Assembly: GCA_902773045.1 (NCBI GenBank)
Contig: CACYDE010000226.1
Span: 1-12,697, forward strand
Source: an uncultured Ruminococcus sp.
GTDB lineage: Bacteria > Bacillota > Clostridia > Oscillospirales > Acutalibacteraceae
Length of the DNA stretch: 12,697 nucleotides
Direction: 5' to 3'
Positions 1 through 6,239 of the stretch are shown piece by piece (within the stretch, counting starts at the first letter, position 1; every line of letters begins with the position of its first letter). Both the position numbers and the translations under genes were made by a program. Below the pieces are notes generated by a model, which worked only from the letters and a program-made list of their open reading frames with translations, was not told where the DNA came from and made no database searches.

Positions 1-80
1 GTATTCCTGCAAAAATTTGCCTTGTTCAGAACAAATTATCCTAAGCATAAATTGAAAATTTATTTCTTCACAGTTCCTAA
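1..80 (+). repeat. 80-bp inverted repeat, left copy
   Basis: These 80 bases are the exact reverse complement of 12616-12695, and identity stops abruptly on the inner side. The unit contains three consecutive perfect palindromes: GCAAA-AA-TTTGC at 9-20, TTGTTC-A-GAACAA at 22-34, and ATAAATT-GAA-AATTTAT at 47-63. It has no coding capacity. It could be the end of a dispersed palindromic repeat, or the point where an assembly broke at a repeat shared in both orientations. The sequence alone cannot separate these. The identity itself is certain. Confidence 0.95.
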
Positions 81-189
81 GAGAATGTAACTCAGACTTC
101 CTGCATATTAATTATCCCTTTATCCTTATTGAAACTGTGTTTTCGGGAATTTAAACAGAGTTCTGAGCAGACGATTGAATGGGTTCGGG

Positions 190-205
190 GTCGGCACGCG
201 CCGAC
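190..205. repeat. Hairpin module in long repeat copy
   Basis: GTCGGC-ACGC-GCCGAC is a perfect 6-bp stem directly after the shared GGGTTCGGG string. At the same place in the short copy, and again at 506-521, the stem is CGGGGC-GATA-GCCCCG. The hairpin at this site is therefore swapped between copies while the surrounding sequence is kept. Confidence 0.75.
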
Positions 206-256
206 AGGCAAATACGCGCACCAACTTTGATTATTGACGTAACATTTCGCCTGCAT

Positions 257-312
257 CCAAATTTTTCTCTAACAAGCCCCCTGTTAGTTGGCTGAGGGAA
301 GAAGAAATTTGG
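257..312. repeat. Two-level palindrome inside the long repeat copy
   Basis: An outer stem pairs CCAAATTT (257-264) with AAATTTGG (305-312), extendable by about two pairs. Inside it, CTAACA (269-274) pairs with TGTTAG (282-287). Together they form a nested stem-loop. A further palindrome, GCGGTCG-CT-CGACCGC, lies at 363-378, followed by a 9-bp G.U-containing hairpin at 378-400. None of these is present in the short copy at 4283-4522, so this segment looks inserted. Confidence 0.7.
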
Positions 313-402
313 TATGCGGCAGTAAAGTTGCCATACAAGACAAAGCCGCAACGGTGCTGCCTGCGGTCGCTCGACCGCCCTTTTCCTTGAGGGAAGGGGG
401 CT

Positions 403-498
403 GGGTGACGACAATAGCTTTGACCGAAGAACAAGCTTGGATTCGACAGCAAAAAACTATTCTATGCATCGACAATTAACGATAGACTCTATATTCAT
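403..498. repeat. Right-arm module, first copy of a direct repeat
   Basis: This module starts GGGTGACGACAATAGC and ends ATTCAT. It recurs almost identically at 593-687, with a one-base length change and a few substitutions, and in diverged form at 4401-4494. The long repeat copy therefore carries its right arm twice, as if two elements had fused or one had been internally duplicated. Confidence 0.85.
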
Positions 499-505
499 AT
501 GGGTT

Positions 506-550
506 CGGGGCGATAGCCCCGATGGGATAGAGGGCGAAGCCCTCTATCCC
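506..550. repeat. Paired hairpins between the duplicated modules
   Basis: CGGGGC-GATA-GCCCCG (506-521) is followed directly by a 12-bp perfect stem with a GAA loop, GGGATAGAGGGC (524-535) with GCCCTCTATCCC (539-550). The first hairpin is conserved exactly at 4383-4398; the second is unique to the long copy. Confidence 0.85.
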
Positions 551-592
551 GATAGCCCCCTTTTCCTTGAGGTGAAGGAGGGCTGGGGGTAT

Positions 593-687
593 GGGTGACG
601 ACAATAGCTTTGACCGAAGAACAAGCTCGGATTCGACAGCGAAAACTATTCTTTACATCGACAATCAACGATAGACTCTACATTCAT
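593..687. repeat. Right-arm module, second copy of a direct repeat
   Basis: This is the second near-identical copy of 403-498. It continues into the terminal inverted end at 703-715, so this copy occupies the canonical right-arm position. Confidence 0.85.
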
Positions 688-820
688 TGTAATCTTGATT
701 ATAGGAAGTTTGAGTAAATTTACTTACCCGATCAAAAAACGTTTTGTGTAAGATATTTTCGAAAGATCGGTTTCGCTTTTCAAAGGATATATTTCCTGCG
801 TAAATACAGCATATTCCCTT

Positions 821-850
821 TTCATATTTATGTTGTTCTCATCATATAAT
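821..850 (+). promoter_or_regulatory. Candidate promoter of the carboxypeptidase gene
   Basis: TTCATA (821-826), an 18-base spacer and a perfect TATAAT (845-850) lie just upstream of the ribosome site GGAGGTG at 862-868. The predicted leader would be only about 15-20 bases. The -10 is convincing and the -35 is weak. Confidence 0.55.
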
Positions 851-873
851 GTAAAAAATTCGGAGGTGCTTGT

Positions 874-2022
874 ATGTTCAAAAAAATAACGGTTTGTATT
901 TTAGCTTTTTGTTTCTGTTTTTCCTTTTTTTCAATCACATCAAATGCGGAAGAGGTTGGAGAACTCGATGTGAAAGCTCCGTCGGCTCTTCTGATGGATT
1001 ATGAAACGGGGAAGATCCTCTACGAAAAAAACAGCCATGAACAGCGCCCATGCGCTTCCATCACAAAGGTCATGACGTTGTGTCTTATTTTTGAAGCGAT
1101 AGAATCGGGGAAGATAGATTATGATACGATCGTGACAACATCGCCTCTTGCTGCAGCGATGGGCGGTTCTGATATATGGCTTGTTGAAGGGGAGCAGATG
1201 AGTGTTAACGATCTCATAAAAGCTATTGTTGTTGTTTCCGCAAACGATGCTGCAGTGGCAATGGCGGAATGTGTCAGCGGAAGTGAAGCTGCTTTCGTTG
1301 AAGAAATGAACCAAAAGGCAAAAGAACTCGGAATGGACGAAACTACGTTTAAAAACTGCAACGGACTGGACGAGGAGGGTCACCTTACAAGCGCCTATGA
1401 TGTTGCGATCATGTCAAGAGAATTGATGAAACACGATGATATATATAATTATACGTCTATATGGCTTGATTATATCCGCGACGGCGCTACCCAGCTCGTT
1501 AATACAAATAAGCTTCTGAAAACGTATGACGGGATCACAGGTTTGAAAACAGGAACTACAAGTCAGGCGGGCGCGTGTATTTCCGCAACTGCGCAGCGCG
1601 ACGGTCTTAACCTGATAGCAGTTGTTCTCGGAGATGAAAGTACTGCGGATCGTTTTGATGATGCGGCGGTTCTTCTTAATTACGGCTTTGCGAATTATTC
1701 ATCTGTGATTCCCGAAGAACCGTCGGAGAATGTAACTTCGGTTGAGATATCAAAGGGCATGAAAAACGAAGTCGGAGTCAAATGCGACATCACAGGAAAA
1801 TTCCTGATGAGAAAAGGTTCGGAGGATAACATTACTTCGGAGATCAAAATGAAAGAGGACATAGAAGCACCGATCCATAAAGGTATGGAACTGGGAAAAG
1901 TAATTTATAGATCCGATAATGAAGTTTTGGGTGAATTTTCCGTAACCGCCGCCGAGGATGTTGACGAGATAAATTTTAAAGATGTCATGGGGATTCTCTT
2001 CGAATTTTTTGTTTCTTGCTGA
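874..2022 (+). CDS. D-alanyl-D-alanine carboxypeptidase (peptidase S11, DacF/PBP5-like)
   Basis: This is a 382-residue low-molecular-weight penicillin-binding protein. The family removes the terminal D-alanine from peptidoglycan pentapeptides outside the cell and so limits cross-linking. Residues 1-25 form a signal peptide (MFKK, a hydrophobic core, then SNAEE). The three active-site motifs are intact: SITK at 62-65 with nucleophile S62, SAN at 122-124, and KTG at 225-227. A beta-rich C-terminal region from about 285 matches the PBP5 C-terminal domain position. The hydrophobic tail INFKDVMGILFEFFVSC suggests an amphipathic membrane anchor, as in PBP5. Length is normal for the family. The ATG follows GGAGGTG by five bases. 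It appears monocistronic, with a 344-base gap to pgi and no convincing GC-rich terminator after the stop. Which S11 paralogue it is (DacA, DacB or DacF) cannot be decided from the window. Confidence 0.95.
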   Translation: MFKKITVCILAFCFCFSFFSITSNAEEVGELDVKAPSALLMDYETGKILYEKNSHEQRPCASITKVMTLCLIFEAIESGKIDYDTIVTTSPLAAAMGGSDIWLVEGEQMSVNDLIKAIVVVSANDAAVAMAECVSGSEAAFVEEMNQKAKELGMDETTFKNCNGLDEEGHLTSAYDVAIMSRELMKHDDIYNYTSIWLDYIRDGATQLVNTNKLLKTYDGITGLKTGTTSQAGACISATAQRDGLNLIAVVLGDESTADRFDDAAVLLNYGFANYSSVIPEEPSENVTSVEISKGMKNEVGVKCDITGKFLMRKGSEDNITSEIKMKEDIEAPIHKGMELGKVIYRSDNEVLGEFSVTAAEDVDEINFKDVMGILFEFFVSC

Positions 2023-2081
2023 TTTTGCCTGTTTTATAGTTATCCCGAGAAAACTCTTGAAAGCTTTATTCTTTAAAAGTA

Positions 2082-2110
2082 TTGAATCCTTAGCCGGCTT
2101 GTGTTAAAAT
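2082..2110 (+). promoter_or_regulatory. Upstream promoter in the carboxypeptidase-pgi gap
   Basis: TTGAAT (2082-2087), a 17-base spacer and TAAAAT (2105-2110) with an upstream TG (extended -10) form a good sigma-A-type promoter. It lies about 250 bases before the pgi start. It could be a second pgi promoter giving a long leader, or could drive a short untranslated RNA. The remaining gap to 2300 is AT-rich with no ORF. Its only structures are a weak 5-bp stem (ACGGT 2162-2166 with ACCGT 2186-2190, then TTTT) and a 6-bp inverted repeat, TCAAGC 2203-2208 with GCTTGA 2228-2233. Confidence 0.45.
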
Positions 2111-2300
2111 AGAACATAAATACGGATATATTTTGCTTTTTCGGAAGTGTTTTGGTTTTTGACGGTATATTTTTGAATATAAATAACCGTTTTAGAACAA
2201 TCTCAAGCTGATTTTTTTCACTTTGTGGCTTGATAGGAAAAATAAATATACAGCCGCTGATATAAAATGTTAACTTTTTATCAAAAAAGCGAAAAATCAC

Positions 2301-2329
2301 TTGAAAAACACCTTTGGATATTGTACAAT
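2301..2329 (+). promoter_or_regulatory. Primary pgi promoter
   Basis: TTGAAA (2301-2306), an exact 17-base spacer and TACAAT (2324-2329) lie about 38 bases before the pgi ATG. Each hexamer has one mismatch to the sigma-A consensus. This is the strongest vegetative promoter pattern in the window and predicts a leader of about 30 bases that carries the ribosome site. Confidence 0.8.
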
Positions 2330-2366
2330 ATATTCATAGTTGTACATTAAGGAGGAACAAATTATT

Positions 2367-3704
2367 ATGTCCACAAGTTTAACTAACAAATATTTGTCCG
2401 GCTTTATGAGTGACGCTGAGTTTGATTACATAGCTCCGCAGGTCAAAGCAGCGCATGAAGCTCTGCATAACGGCACAGGCGCCGGAAATGATTTCATAGG
2501 CTGGCTCGATCTTCCTACGGCTTATGACAAGGAAGAGTTCGCTCGCATCAAGGCTGCGGCAGAGAAGATCAAAAACAACTCCGATGTTTTTGTTGTTATC
2601 GGAATCGGAGGTTCTTACCTTGGAGCAAGAGCCGCTATCGAGTTCTTGAAGTCGCCTAATTACAATGCGCTCAAAAAGGATACTCCCGACATTTACTATA
2701 CAGGTAATTCCATAAGCTCGACTGCTTTGGCTGAACTTCTCGAGATCTGTGAGGGAAGAGATGTTTCGATCAATATGATCTCTAAGTCGGGAACAACAAC
2801 AGAGCCTGCAATAGCTTTCAGAGTGTTCAGAGAGCTTCTTGAAAAGAAGTACGGTAAGGACGGCGCACGTGAAAGAATCTTCTGCACCACCGACAAGGAA
2901 AAGGGAACTCTCAAGAAGCTTGCCGATACGGAAGGCTACGAAACGTTTGTAGTTCCAGATGACGTAGGAGGCCGTTTCTCGGTTCTGACTGCAGTAGGTC
3001 TTCTTCCTATCGCTGTTTCGGGCGCAGATCTTGACGCATTGATGGGTGGCGCGGCAAAGGCTCAGGAAGAGCTTTCCAATCCCGATCTTAAAACTAACGA
3101 CTGCTATAAATATGCGGCTATCAGAAATATACTTTACGCTAAGGGTTATACCACGGAGATCCTCGTTTCCTATGAGCCTGCGTTTACGATGATGTCTGAG
3201 TGGTATAAGCAGCTCTTCGGTGAAAGTGAAGGAAAAGACAACAAGGGAATTTTCCCGGCAGCGGTTACTTTCTCGACAGATCTTCATTCCATGGGTCAGT
3301 ATATTCAGGAAGGAAGAAGAACTCTGTTTGAAACAGTCGTTTCTTTCGAGAAGCCGAAGAAGGAAATTGTTCTCGGAACCGATCCGGAAAATGTGGACGG
3401 TTTGAACTTCCTTTCGGGAAAGGGCATGTCTTTTGTAAACCGCAAAGCATTTGAGGGTACTGTCCTCGCTCACAATGACGGCGGAGTTCCGAATGTTGTT
3501 CTCAATGTTCCCGAAATGACAGAAGCCGAACTCGGATATTTGATCTACTTCTTTGAAAAGGCTTGCGCTATCAGCGGTTATCTCCTCGGAGTTAATCCGT
3601 TCAACCAGCCGGGCGTTGAGAGCTACAAGAAGAATATGTTTGCTCTTCTCGGAAAGCCGGGTTATGAGGACGCCAAGGCGGCGCTTGAAGCAAGACTTAA
3701 CTGA
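2367..3704 (+). CDS. pgi: Glucose-6-phosphate isomerase
   Basis: The enzyme interconverts glucose 6-phosphate and fructose 6-phosphate in the cytoplasm (glycolysis and gluconeogenesis). The protein is 445 residues, the size of the short Firmicutes type. Landmarks are GIGGSYLGARAA (79-90), the phosphate-binding loop SKSGTTTEPA (139-148), the signature DDVGGRFSVLTAVGLLPIA (198-216), GESEGKDNKG (285-294), STDLHS (303-308), and the C-terminal signature GVNPFNQPGVESYKK (408-422). By comparison with the Bacillus enzyme, E286, H307 and K421 are the catalytic residues, and all are present. I chose ATG 2367 because AGGAGG (2350-2355) sits 11 bases before it; an in-frame TTG at 2340 would add nine residues that overlap this ribosome site. 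The gene has its own promoter at 2301-2329 and a weak hairpin after the stop, with partial read-through to the P-loop gene likely. Confidence 0.97.
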   Translation: MSTSLTNKYLSGFMSDAEFDYIAPQVKAAHEALHNGTGAGNDFIGWLDLPTAYDKEEFARIKAAAEKIKNNSDVFVVIGIGGSYLGARAAIEFLKSPNYNALKKDTPDIYYTGNSISSTALAELLEICEGRDVSINMISKSGTTTEPAIAFRVFRELLEKKYGKDGARERIFCTTDKEKGTLKKLADTEGYETFVVPDDVGGRFSVLTAVGLLPIAVSGADLDALMGGAAKAQEELSNPDLKTNDCYKYAAIRNILYAKGYTTEILVSYEPAFTMMSEWYKQLFGESEGKDNKGIFPAAVTFSTDLHSMGQYIQEGRRTLFETVVSFEKPKKEIVLGTDPENVDGLNFLSGKGMSFVNRKAFEGTVLAHNDGGVPNVVLNVPEMTEAELGYLIYFFEKACAISGYLLGVNPFNQPGVESYKKNMFALLGKPGYEDAKAALEARLN

Positions 3705-3705
3705 C

Positions 3706-3726
3706 AGGTATTAAACAATACCTTTT
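3706..3726 (+). terminator. Weak or partial terminator after pgi
   Basis: AGGTATT (3706-3712) pairs perfectly with AATACCT (3717-3723) around an AAAC loop and is followed by TTTT. The stem is AU-rich and the U-tract short, so it probably attenuates rather than blocks transcription into the next gene. Confidence 0.5.
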
Positions 3727-3769
3727 GCATTAAAAATAACCTTATCAAAATTGAAAGGAATGGTAAATA

Positions 3770-4186
3770 ATGGTAACTTTATTGATCGGTAAAAAAGGTT
3801 CCGGTAAGACAAAAAGATTGATCGAAGAGGCTAACGCAGCAGTTGCAGCTTCAAAGGGCTGTGTAGTTGTTCTTGAAAAGGGTGCTAAACTCACCTATGA
3901 TCTCACTCACAAGGCTCGCCTCGTTGATACAGACGCATACAAGATCAAGGGCTATGACGCTCTTTACGGAATGCTCAGCGGTATTTGCGCAGGAAACTAT
4001 GACGTTACGGATATTTTCGTCGATTCAACTTTTAAGATCGCAGGCGATGATAAGACCGAGCTTTCGGCATTTGTTGACAAACTCAACGATCTTGCGGAAG
4101 AAGCTAATACGGCTATCACTTTGTTGATCTCTTCGGCTAAGGAAGATCTTCCGACAGATATCAAAGCAACTCTCGAAGAGCTTTAA
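3770..4186 (+). CDS. Small P-loop NTPase-like protein of unknown function
   Basis: This is a 138-residue protein with a perfect Walker A motif GKKGSGKT (7-14) immediately after the first hydrophobic strand. A second strand, GCVVVLEKG (30-38), follows, then a Walker-B-like DIFVDS (81-86) and a late strand AITLLISSAKED (115-126). The order strand-P-loop, strand, acidic strand, strand is that of a minimal RecA/AAA-type nucleotide-binding core, but only about half the size of a full ATPase domain. There is no signal peptide, membrane segment or recognisable effector domain. The ATG is preceded by GAAAGGA (3753-3759). It lies 65 bases after pgi, has no separate clear promoter, and is closed by the strong terminator at 4209, so it is probably cotranscribed with pgi at a lower level. 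I do not recognise a named family; the fold assignment is inference and the function unknown. Confidence 0.85.
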   Translation: MVTLLIGKKGSGKTKRLIEEANAAVAASKGCVVVLEKGAKLTYDLTHKARLVDTDAYKIKGYDALYGMLSGICAGNYDVTDIFVDSTFKIAGDDKTELSAFVDKLNDLAEEANTAITLLISSAKEDLPTDIKATLEEL

Positions 4187-4208
4187 TTTATCACGGTCAC
4201 AGGATTTA

Positions 4209-4238
4209 AAAGGGCAAAGTTTGGCTTTGCCCTTTTTT
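4209..4238 (+). terminator. Strong intrinsic terminator
   Basis: AAAGGGCAAAG (4209-4219) pairs perfectly over 11 bp with CTTTGCCCTTT (4225-4235) around a TTTGG loop, followed directly by a run of T to 4238. It ends the pgi/P-loop transcription unit. Confidence 0.92.
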
Positions 4239-4282
4239 GCATACGATCAAGTGCTATGAAGTCTGAATATTTATTTTATTTA

Positions 4283-4522
4283 CTTAAACTTCCCACATAT
4301 TAATTAGCCATCTATTCTTATCGAAACTGTTTTTTAAGGACTTCAAATAGAGTTTTGAGTAACCGGTTGAATTGAATGGGTTCGGGGCGATAGCCCCGAT
4401 GGGTGACGGCTAAAGCTTTGATCGAAGAATAAGCTTGGATTCAACAGCGAAAATTATTTTTTGCATTGACAACATATGATAGACTCGACATTTATTGTAA
4501 TTTTGAGTGTGGGAAGTTTAAG
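4283..4522. repeat. MITE/REP-like repeat element, short copy (240 bp)
   Basis: The ends form a perfect 15-bp inverted repeat, CTTAAACTTCCCACA (4283-4297) with TGTGGGAAGTTTAAG (4508-4522). Both arms are recognisably homologous to the arms of the long copy at 90-715, for example CATATTAATTA near the left end, GGGTTCGGGGCGATAGCCCC in the centre, and the GGGTGACG...GATAGACTC module (4401-4494). The central hairpin CGGGGC-GATA-GCCCCG is at 4383-4398. There is no ORF. This looks like the basic, uninterrupted form of the element. Together with the terminator it explains the gene-free stretch 4187-4640. Confidence 0.8.
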
Positions 4523-4524
4523 CT

Positions 4525-4550
4525 ATTTATCATGTTATAAAATGATAAAT
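4525..4550. promoter_or_regulatory. Perfect 9-bp palindrome, possible operator of the GNAT gene
   Basis: ATTTATCAT (4525-4533) and ATGATAAAT (4542-4550) are exact reverse complements around GTTATAAA. The spacer holds a -10-like TATAAA, which would put a repressor-type site over the promoter. No good -35 is visible. The palindrome begins two bases beyond the repeat element, so it could instead be a remnant of that element. It is too AU-rich, and lacks the T-tract, to be a terminator. Confidence 0.4.
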
Positions 4551-4643
4551 ATTTTCATGTGATTTTAGCGTCTCTTTTCGAGAACGACTTGTAGCAGAAT
4601 ATAAATTGTCGCATGATTTGTATGTTTTTAAAGGTGGATAATA

Positions 4644-5150
4644 ATGAGTGTACTGCACACAAGCCGGCTTATTTTGCGCCCGTTTCTTACTTCGGACGCA
4701 GAGGCTATGTATAATAATTGGACTTATGATGAACGTGTGGCAAGATACTGCCGCTGGTATCCGCATAAAAGTATCGCAGAAACAGAAGAGTATTTAAAAG
4801 CATGCATCGGAGCGGAATACAGTTGGGCGATCACTTTGAAAGAGAATGATGAACCTATCGGAGCTATTGATCTGGTTGGCATCAATCAGTTTGGGATACC
4901 TGAAATAGGCTATGTATTGATGTATTCGCATTGGGGACAGGGAATAATGACGGAAGCCTTGAAAGCAGTGATCCAGGAGCTGCTCGGAAACGGCTTTGAA
5001 ACAATAGGCGCTTGTCATAATATTGATAATCCTGCTTCGGGTCGTGTTATGGAAAAATGCGGTATGACCTATGTCAGAAACTGTATGGCACAGAAAAAAT
5101 TCGGTTCCGATGAACAATGTGAAGTTTGGTATTATGAAATATCCCGTTGA
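4644..5150 (+). CDS. GNAT-family N-acetyltransferase (RimJ/RimL type)
   Basis: This 168-residue protein is a single GNAT domain that would move acetyl from acetyl-CoA to an amine. It opens with the family-typical strand TSRLILRPF (6-14). The central strand EIGYVLMYSHWGQGIMTEAL (87-106) contains the acetyl-CoA pyrophosphate-binding pattern HWGQGIMTEA. The RimJ/RimL-type segment N-x-DNPASGRVMEKCGM (126-141) follows. Length is normal. AAGGTGG (4631-4637) six bases before the ATG fixes the start. The nitrilase-family gene begins 59 bases downstream with no terminator between, so the two are probably cotranscribed. The substrate (protein N-terminus, antibiotic or small amine) cannot be inferred; nothing links it specifically to drug resistance. 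Confidence 0.93.
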   Translation: MSVLHTSRLILRPFLTSDAEAMYNNWTYDERVARYCRWYPHKSIAETEEYLKACIGAEYSWAITLKENDEPIGAIDLVGINQFGIPEIGYVLMYSHWGQGIMTEALKAVIQELLGNGFETIGACHNIDNPASGRVMEKCGMTYVRNCMAQKKFGSDEQCEVWYYEISR

Positions 5151-5209
5151 CTTTGTCGGCGAGCGGCGGCAAGTTAAAAGGGGTGCAAGTGGATCGACGA
5201 GGTAAAAAC

Positions 5210-6079
5210 ATGAGAGTTTTCTTGTTGGAATTGAATAATGACTTAAAAGGAATTGAGCATCGAAAAAAATATATTGAAAAACTTATCAAAGAACTTCCGA
5301 AACCCGATCTTGTTGTATTGCCGGAGTTGGCTTTATGCAGTTACATGGCAGATCAGGAAATCTGGAAATATGCCGATAACTGCGGAACGGACACAGCCGG
5401 CTGGGTTGTTCGGACGGCAAAAAAATATAACACATTTATTGGGGTCGGTTATCTTGACAAAGAAAACGGTGATTACTATAACCGTTATATGATTGCCGGA
5501 GCGGAAGGTGTATGTGGTGTTGTTTCTAAGTCGGAAGGAGAGTCCGCGGTATTTAAAAGGGGCAATTTTGACAGTGTTATATCCACTCCGTTCGGAAATG
5601 TCGGTGTTGCGATCTGCTTTGATTCCAGACGCAGACATTTCTATGAGAATGTGAAGAATGAGGAACTTACATTGATACTCTTTCCTCACGGCGCTCCTGC
5701 CGATCCGAAAAAACCGGATAAGGAACGGAAAGAAAACGATACACGATGTATGTTATATGCCGATGCTTTTGATGTTCCGGTCGTTTATGCAAACAGTACG
5801 GGAAAGCTGGAGCACATGCCGGGCATAATGGGACTGATGATGGAAAAACACGGCTTTCGCATGAATGGTATGAGCAAAATCTATTCACATGAGACAAGAG
5901 AACTGAAAACATCCGTACCGGAAGCTGTCGGCGCAGACATAACGCTCAGACCCGGGCGTCTGAAGAACGAGATCCGCTTTTATGGGGATGATATACTTCC
6001 CGGTAATCGGATTTTTAAATTATTTATATTGAAACCTGATACCAAAGCCGGGATCAGATCGTATGAAAAGAATCGATAG
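5210..6079 (+). CDS. Carbon-nitrogen hydrolase (nitrilase superfamily)
   Basis: This is a 289-residue cytoplasmic protein of the nitrilase/amidase superfamily, whose members hydrolyse nitriles, amides, carbamoyl compounds or acyl-amines. The Glu-Lys-Cys triad is present: E39 in VLPEL, K107 in VVSKSEGE, and C136 in VAICFDSR. The spacing and the strand STPFGNVGVAICFD (125-138) are typical. LILFPHGAPAD follows, as expected for the strand after the nucleophile. I chose ATG 5210 because GAGGT (5199-5203) precedes it at a good distance and MRVFLLELN is the expected first strand. An in-frame TTG at 5147, overlapping the GNAT stop as TTGA, would add 21 residues of non-family character. The substrate is not predictable. 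With the acetyltransferase it may act on one amine or amide metabolite, which is inference from adjacency only. A hairpin at 6113 ends the unit. Confidence 0.92.
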   Translation: MRVFLLELNNDLKGIEHRKKYIEKLIKELPKPDLVVLPELALCSYMADQEIWKYADNCGTDTAGWVVRTAKKYNTFIGVGYLDKENGDYYNRYMIAGAEGVCGVVSKSEGESAVFKRGNFDSVISTPFGNVGVAICFDSRRRHFYENVKNEELTLILFPHGAPADPKKPDKERKENDTRCMLYADAFDVPVVYANSTGKLEHMPGIMGLMMEKHGFRMNGMSKIYSHETRELKTSVPEAVGADITLRPGRLKNEIRFYGDDILPGNRIFKLFILKPDTKAGIRSYEKNR

Positions 6080-6112
6080 TTTCTCAAATATGCGGTGTTG
6101 CCTGAAAAAGAG

Positions 6113-6149
6113 TATCCCGGGGACGTTTACTTCGGGATATTGTATTTTT
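6113..6149 (+). terminator. Probable intrinsic terminator after the hydrolase gene
   Basis: TATCCCGGGG (6113-6122) pairs with CTTCGGGATA (6130-6139), giving 10 bp with two G.U pairs. A broken U-tract, TTGTATTTTT, follows. It is weaker than the terminators at 4209 and 7203. Confidence 0.65.
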
Positions 6150-6194
6150 GTATGTAATAATTTTATAGACTGAAATGTTTTTCAATAATAACTG

Positions 6195-6223
6195 TTGCTT
6201 TTTGACGCAAAAGATGATATAAT
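6195..6223 (+). promoter_or_regulatory. Promoter of the folT leader
   Basis: TTGCTT (6195-6200), an exact 17-base spacer and a perfect TATAAT (6218-6223) with an upstream TG (extended -10) predict a start near 6230. That is just upstream of the aptamer's first helix at 6240, which supports both calls. Confidence 0.8.
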
Positions 6224-6239
6224 GACCGTGTAGTTTTAA

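Larger units (their letters stand above)
90..715. repeat. Modular MITE/REP-like repeat element, long copy
   Basis: This non-coding element is bounded by imperfect inverted ends, ACTCAGACTTCCT at 90-102 and AGGAAGTTTGAGT at 703-715 (12 of 13 complementary). Its left arm (about 90-190) and right arm (about 593-715) resemble the arms of the 240-bp element at 4283-4522. The middle is expanded by nested hairpins and by an extra copy of the right-arm module (403-498 against 593-687). No transposase or credible ORF is present; the short ORFs here lack ribosome sites and protein character. It is probably a non-autonomous mobile or REP-like element that accounts for most of the gene-free first 870 bases. 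From 716 to 820 I see nothing distinctive. Confidence 0.7.

Noticed and set aside
151..479. Several short open frames on both strands in the first 500 bases
   Set aside because: They lie in the hairpin-rich repeat element, overlap one another and lack ribosome sites and protein-like composition.
2379..3473. 364-residue open frame on the - strand
   Set aside because: It lies wholly inside pgi, whose motifs and catalytic residues are intact. The reverse translation has no family character and no ribosome site.
5147..5209. TTG start of the nitrilase-family gene overlapping the GNAT stop
   Set aside because: The added 21 residues have no family character, and the ATG at 5210 has GAGGT six bases upstream and begins with the expected first strand.
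6202..6207. TTGACG as the -35 of the folT leader promoter
   Set aside because: It is only 10 bases from TATAAT. TTGCTT at 6195-6200 gives the proper 17-base spacing.
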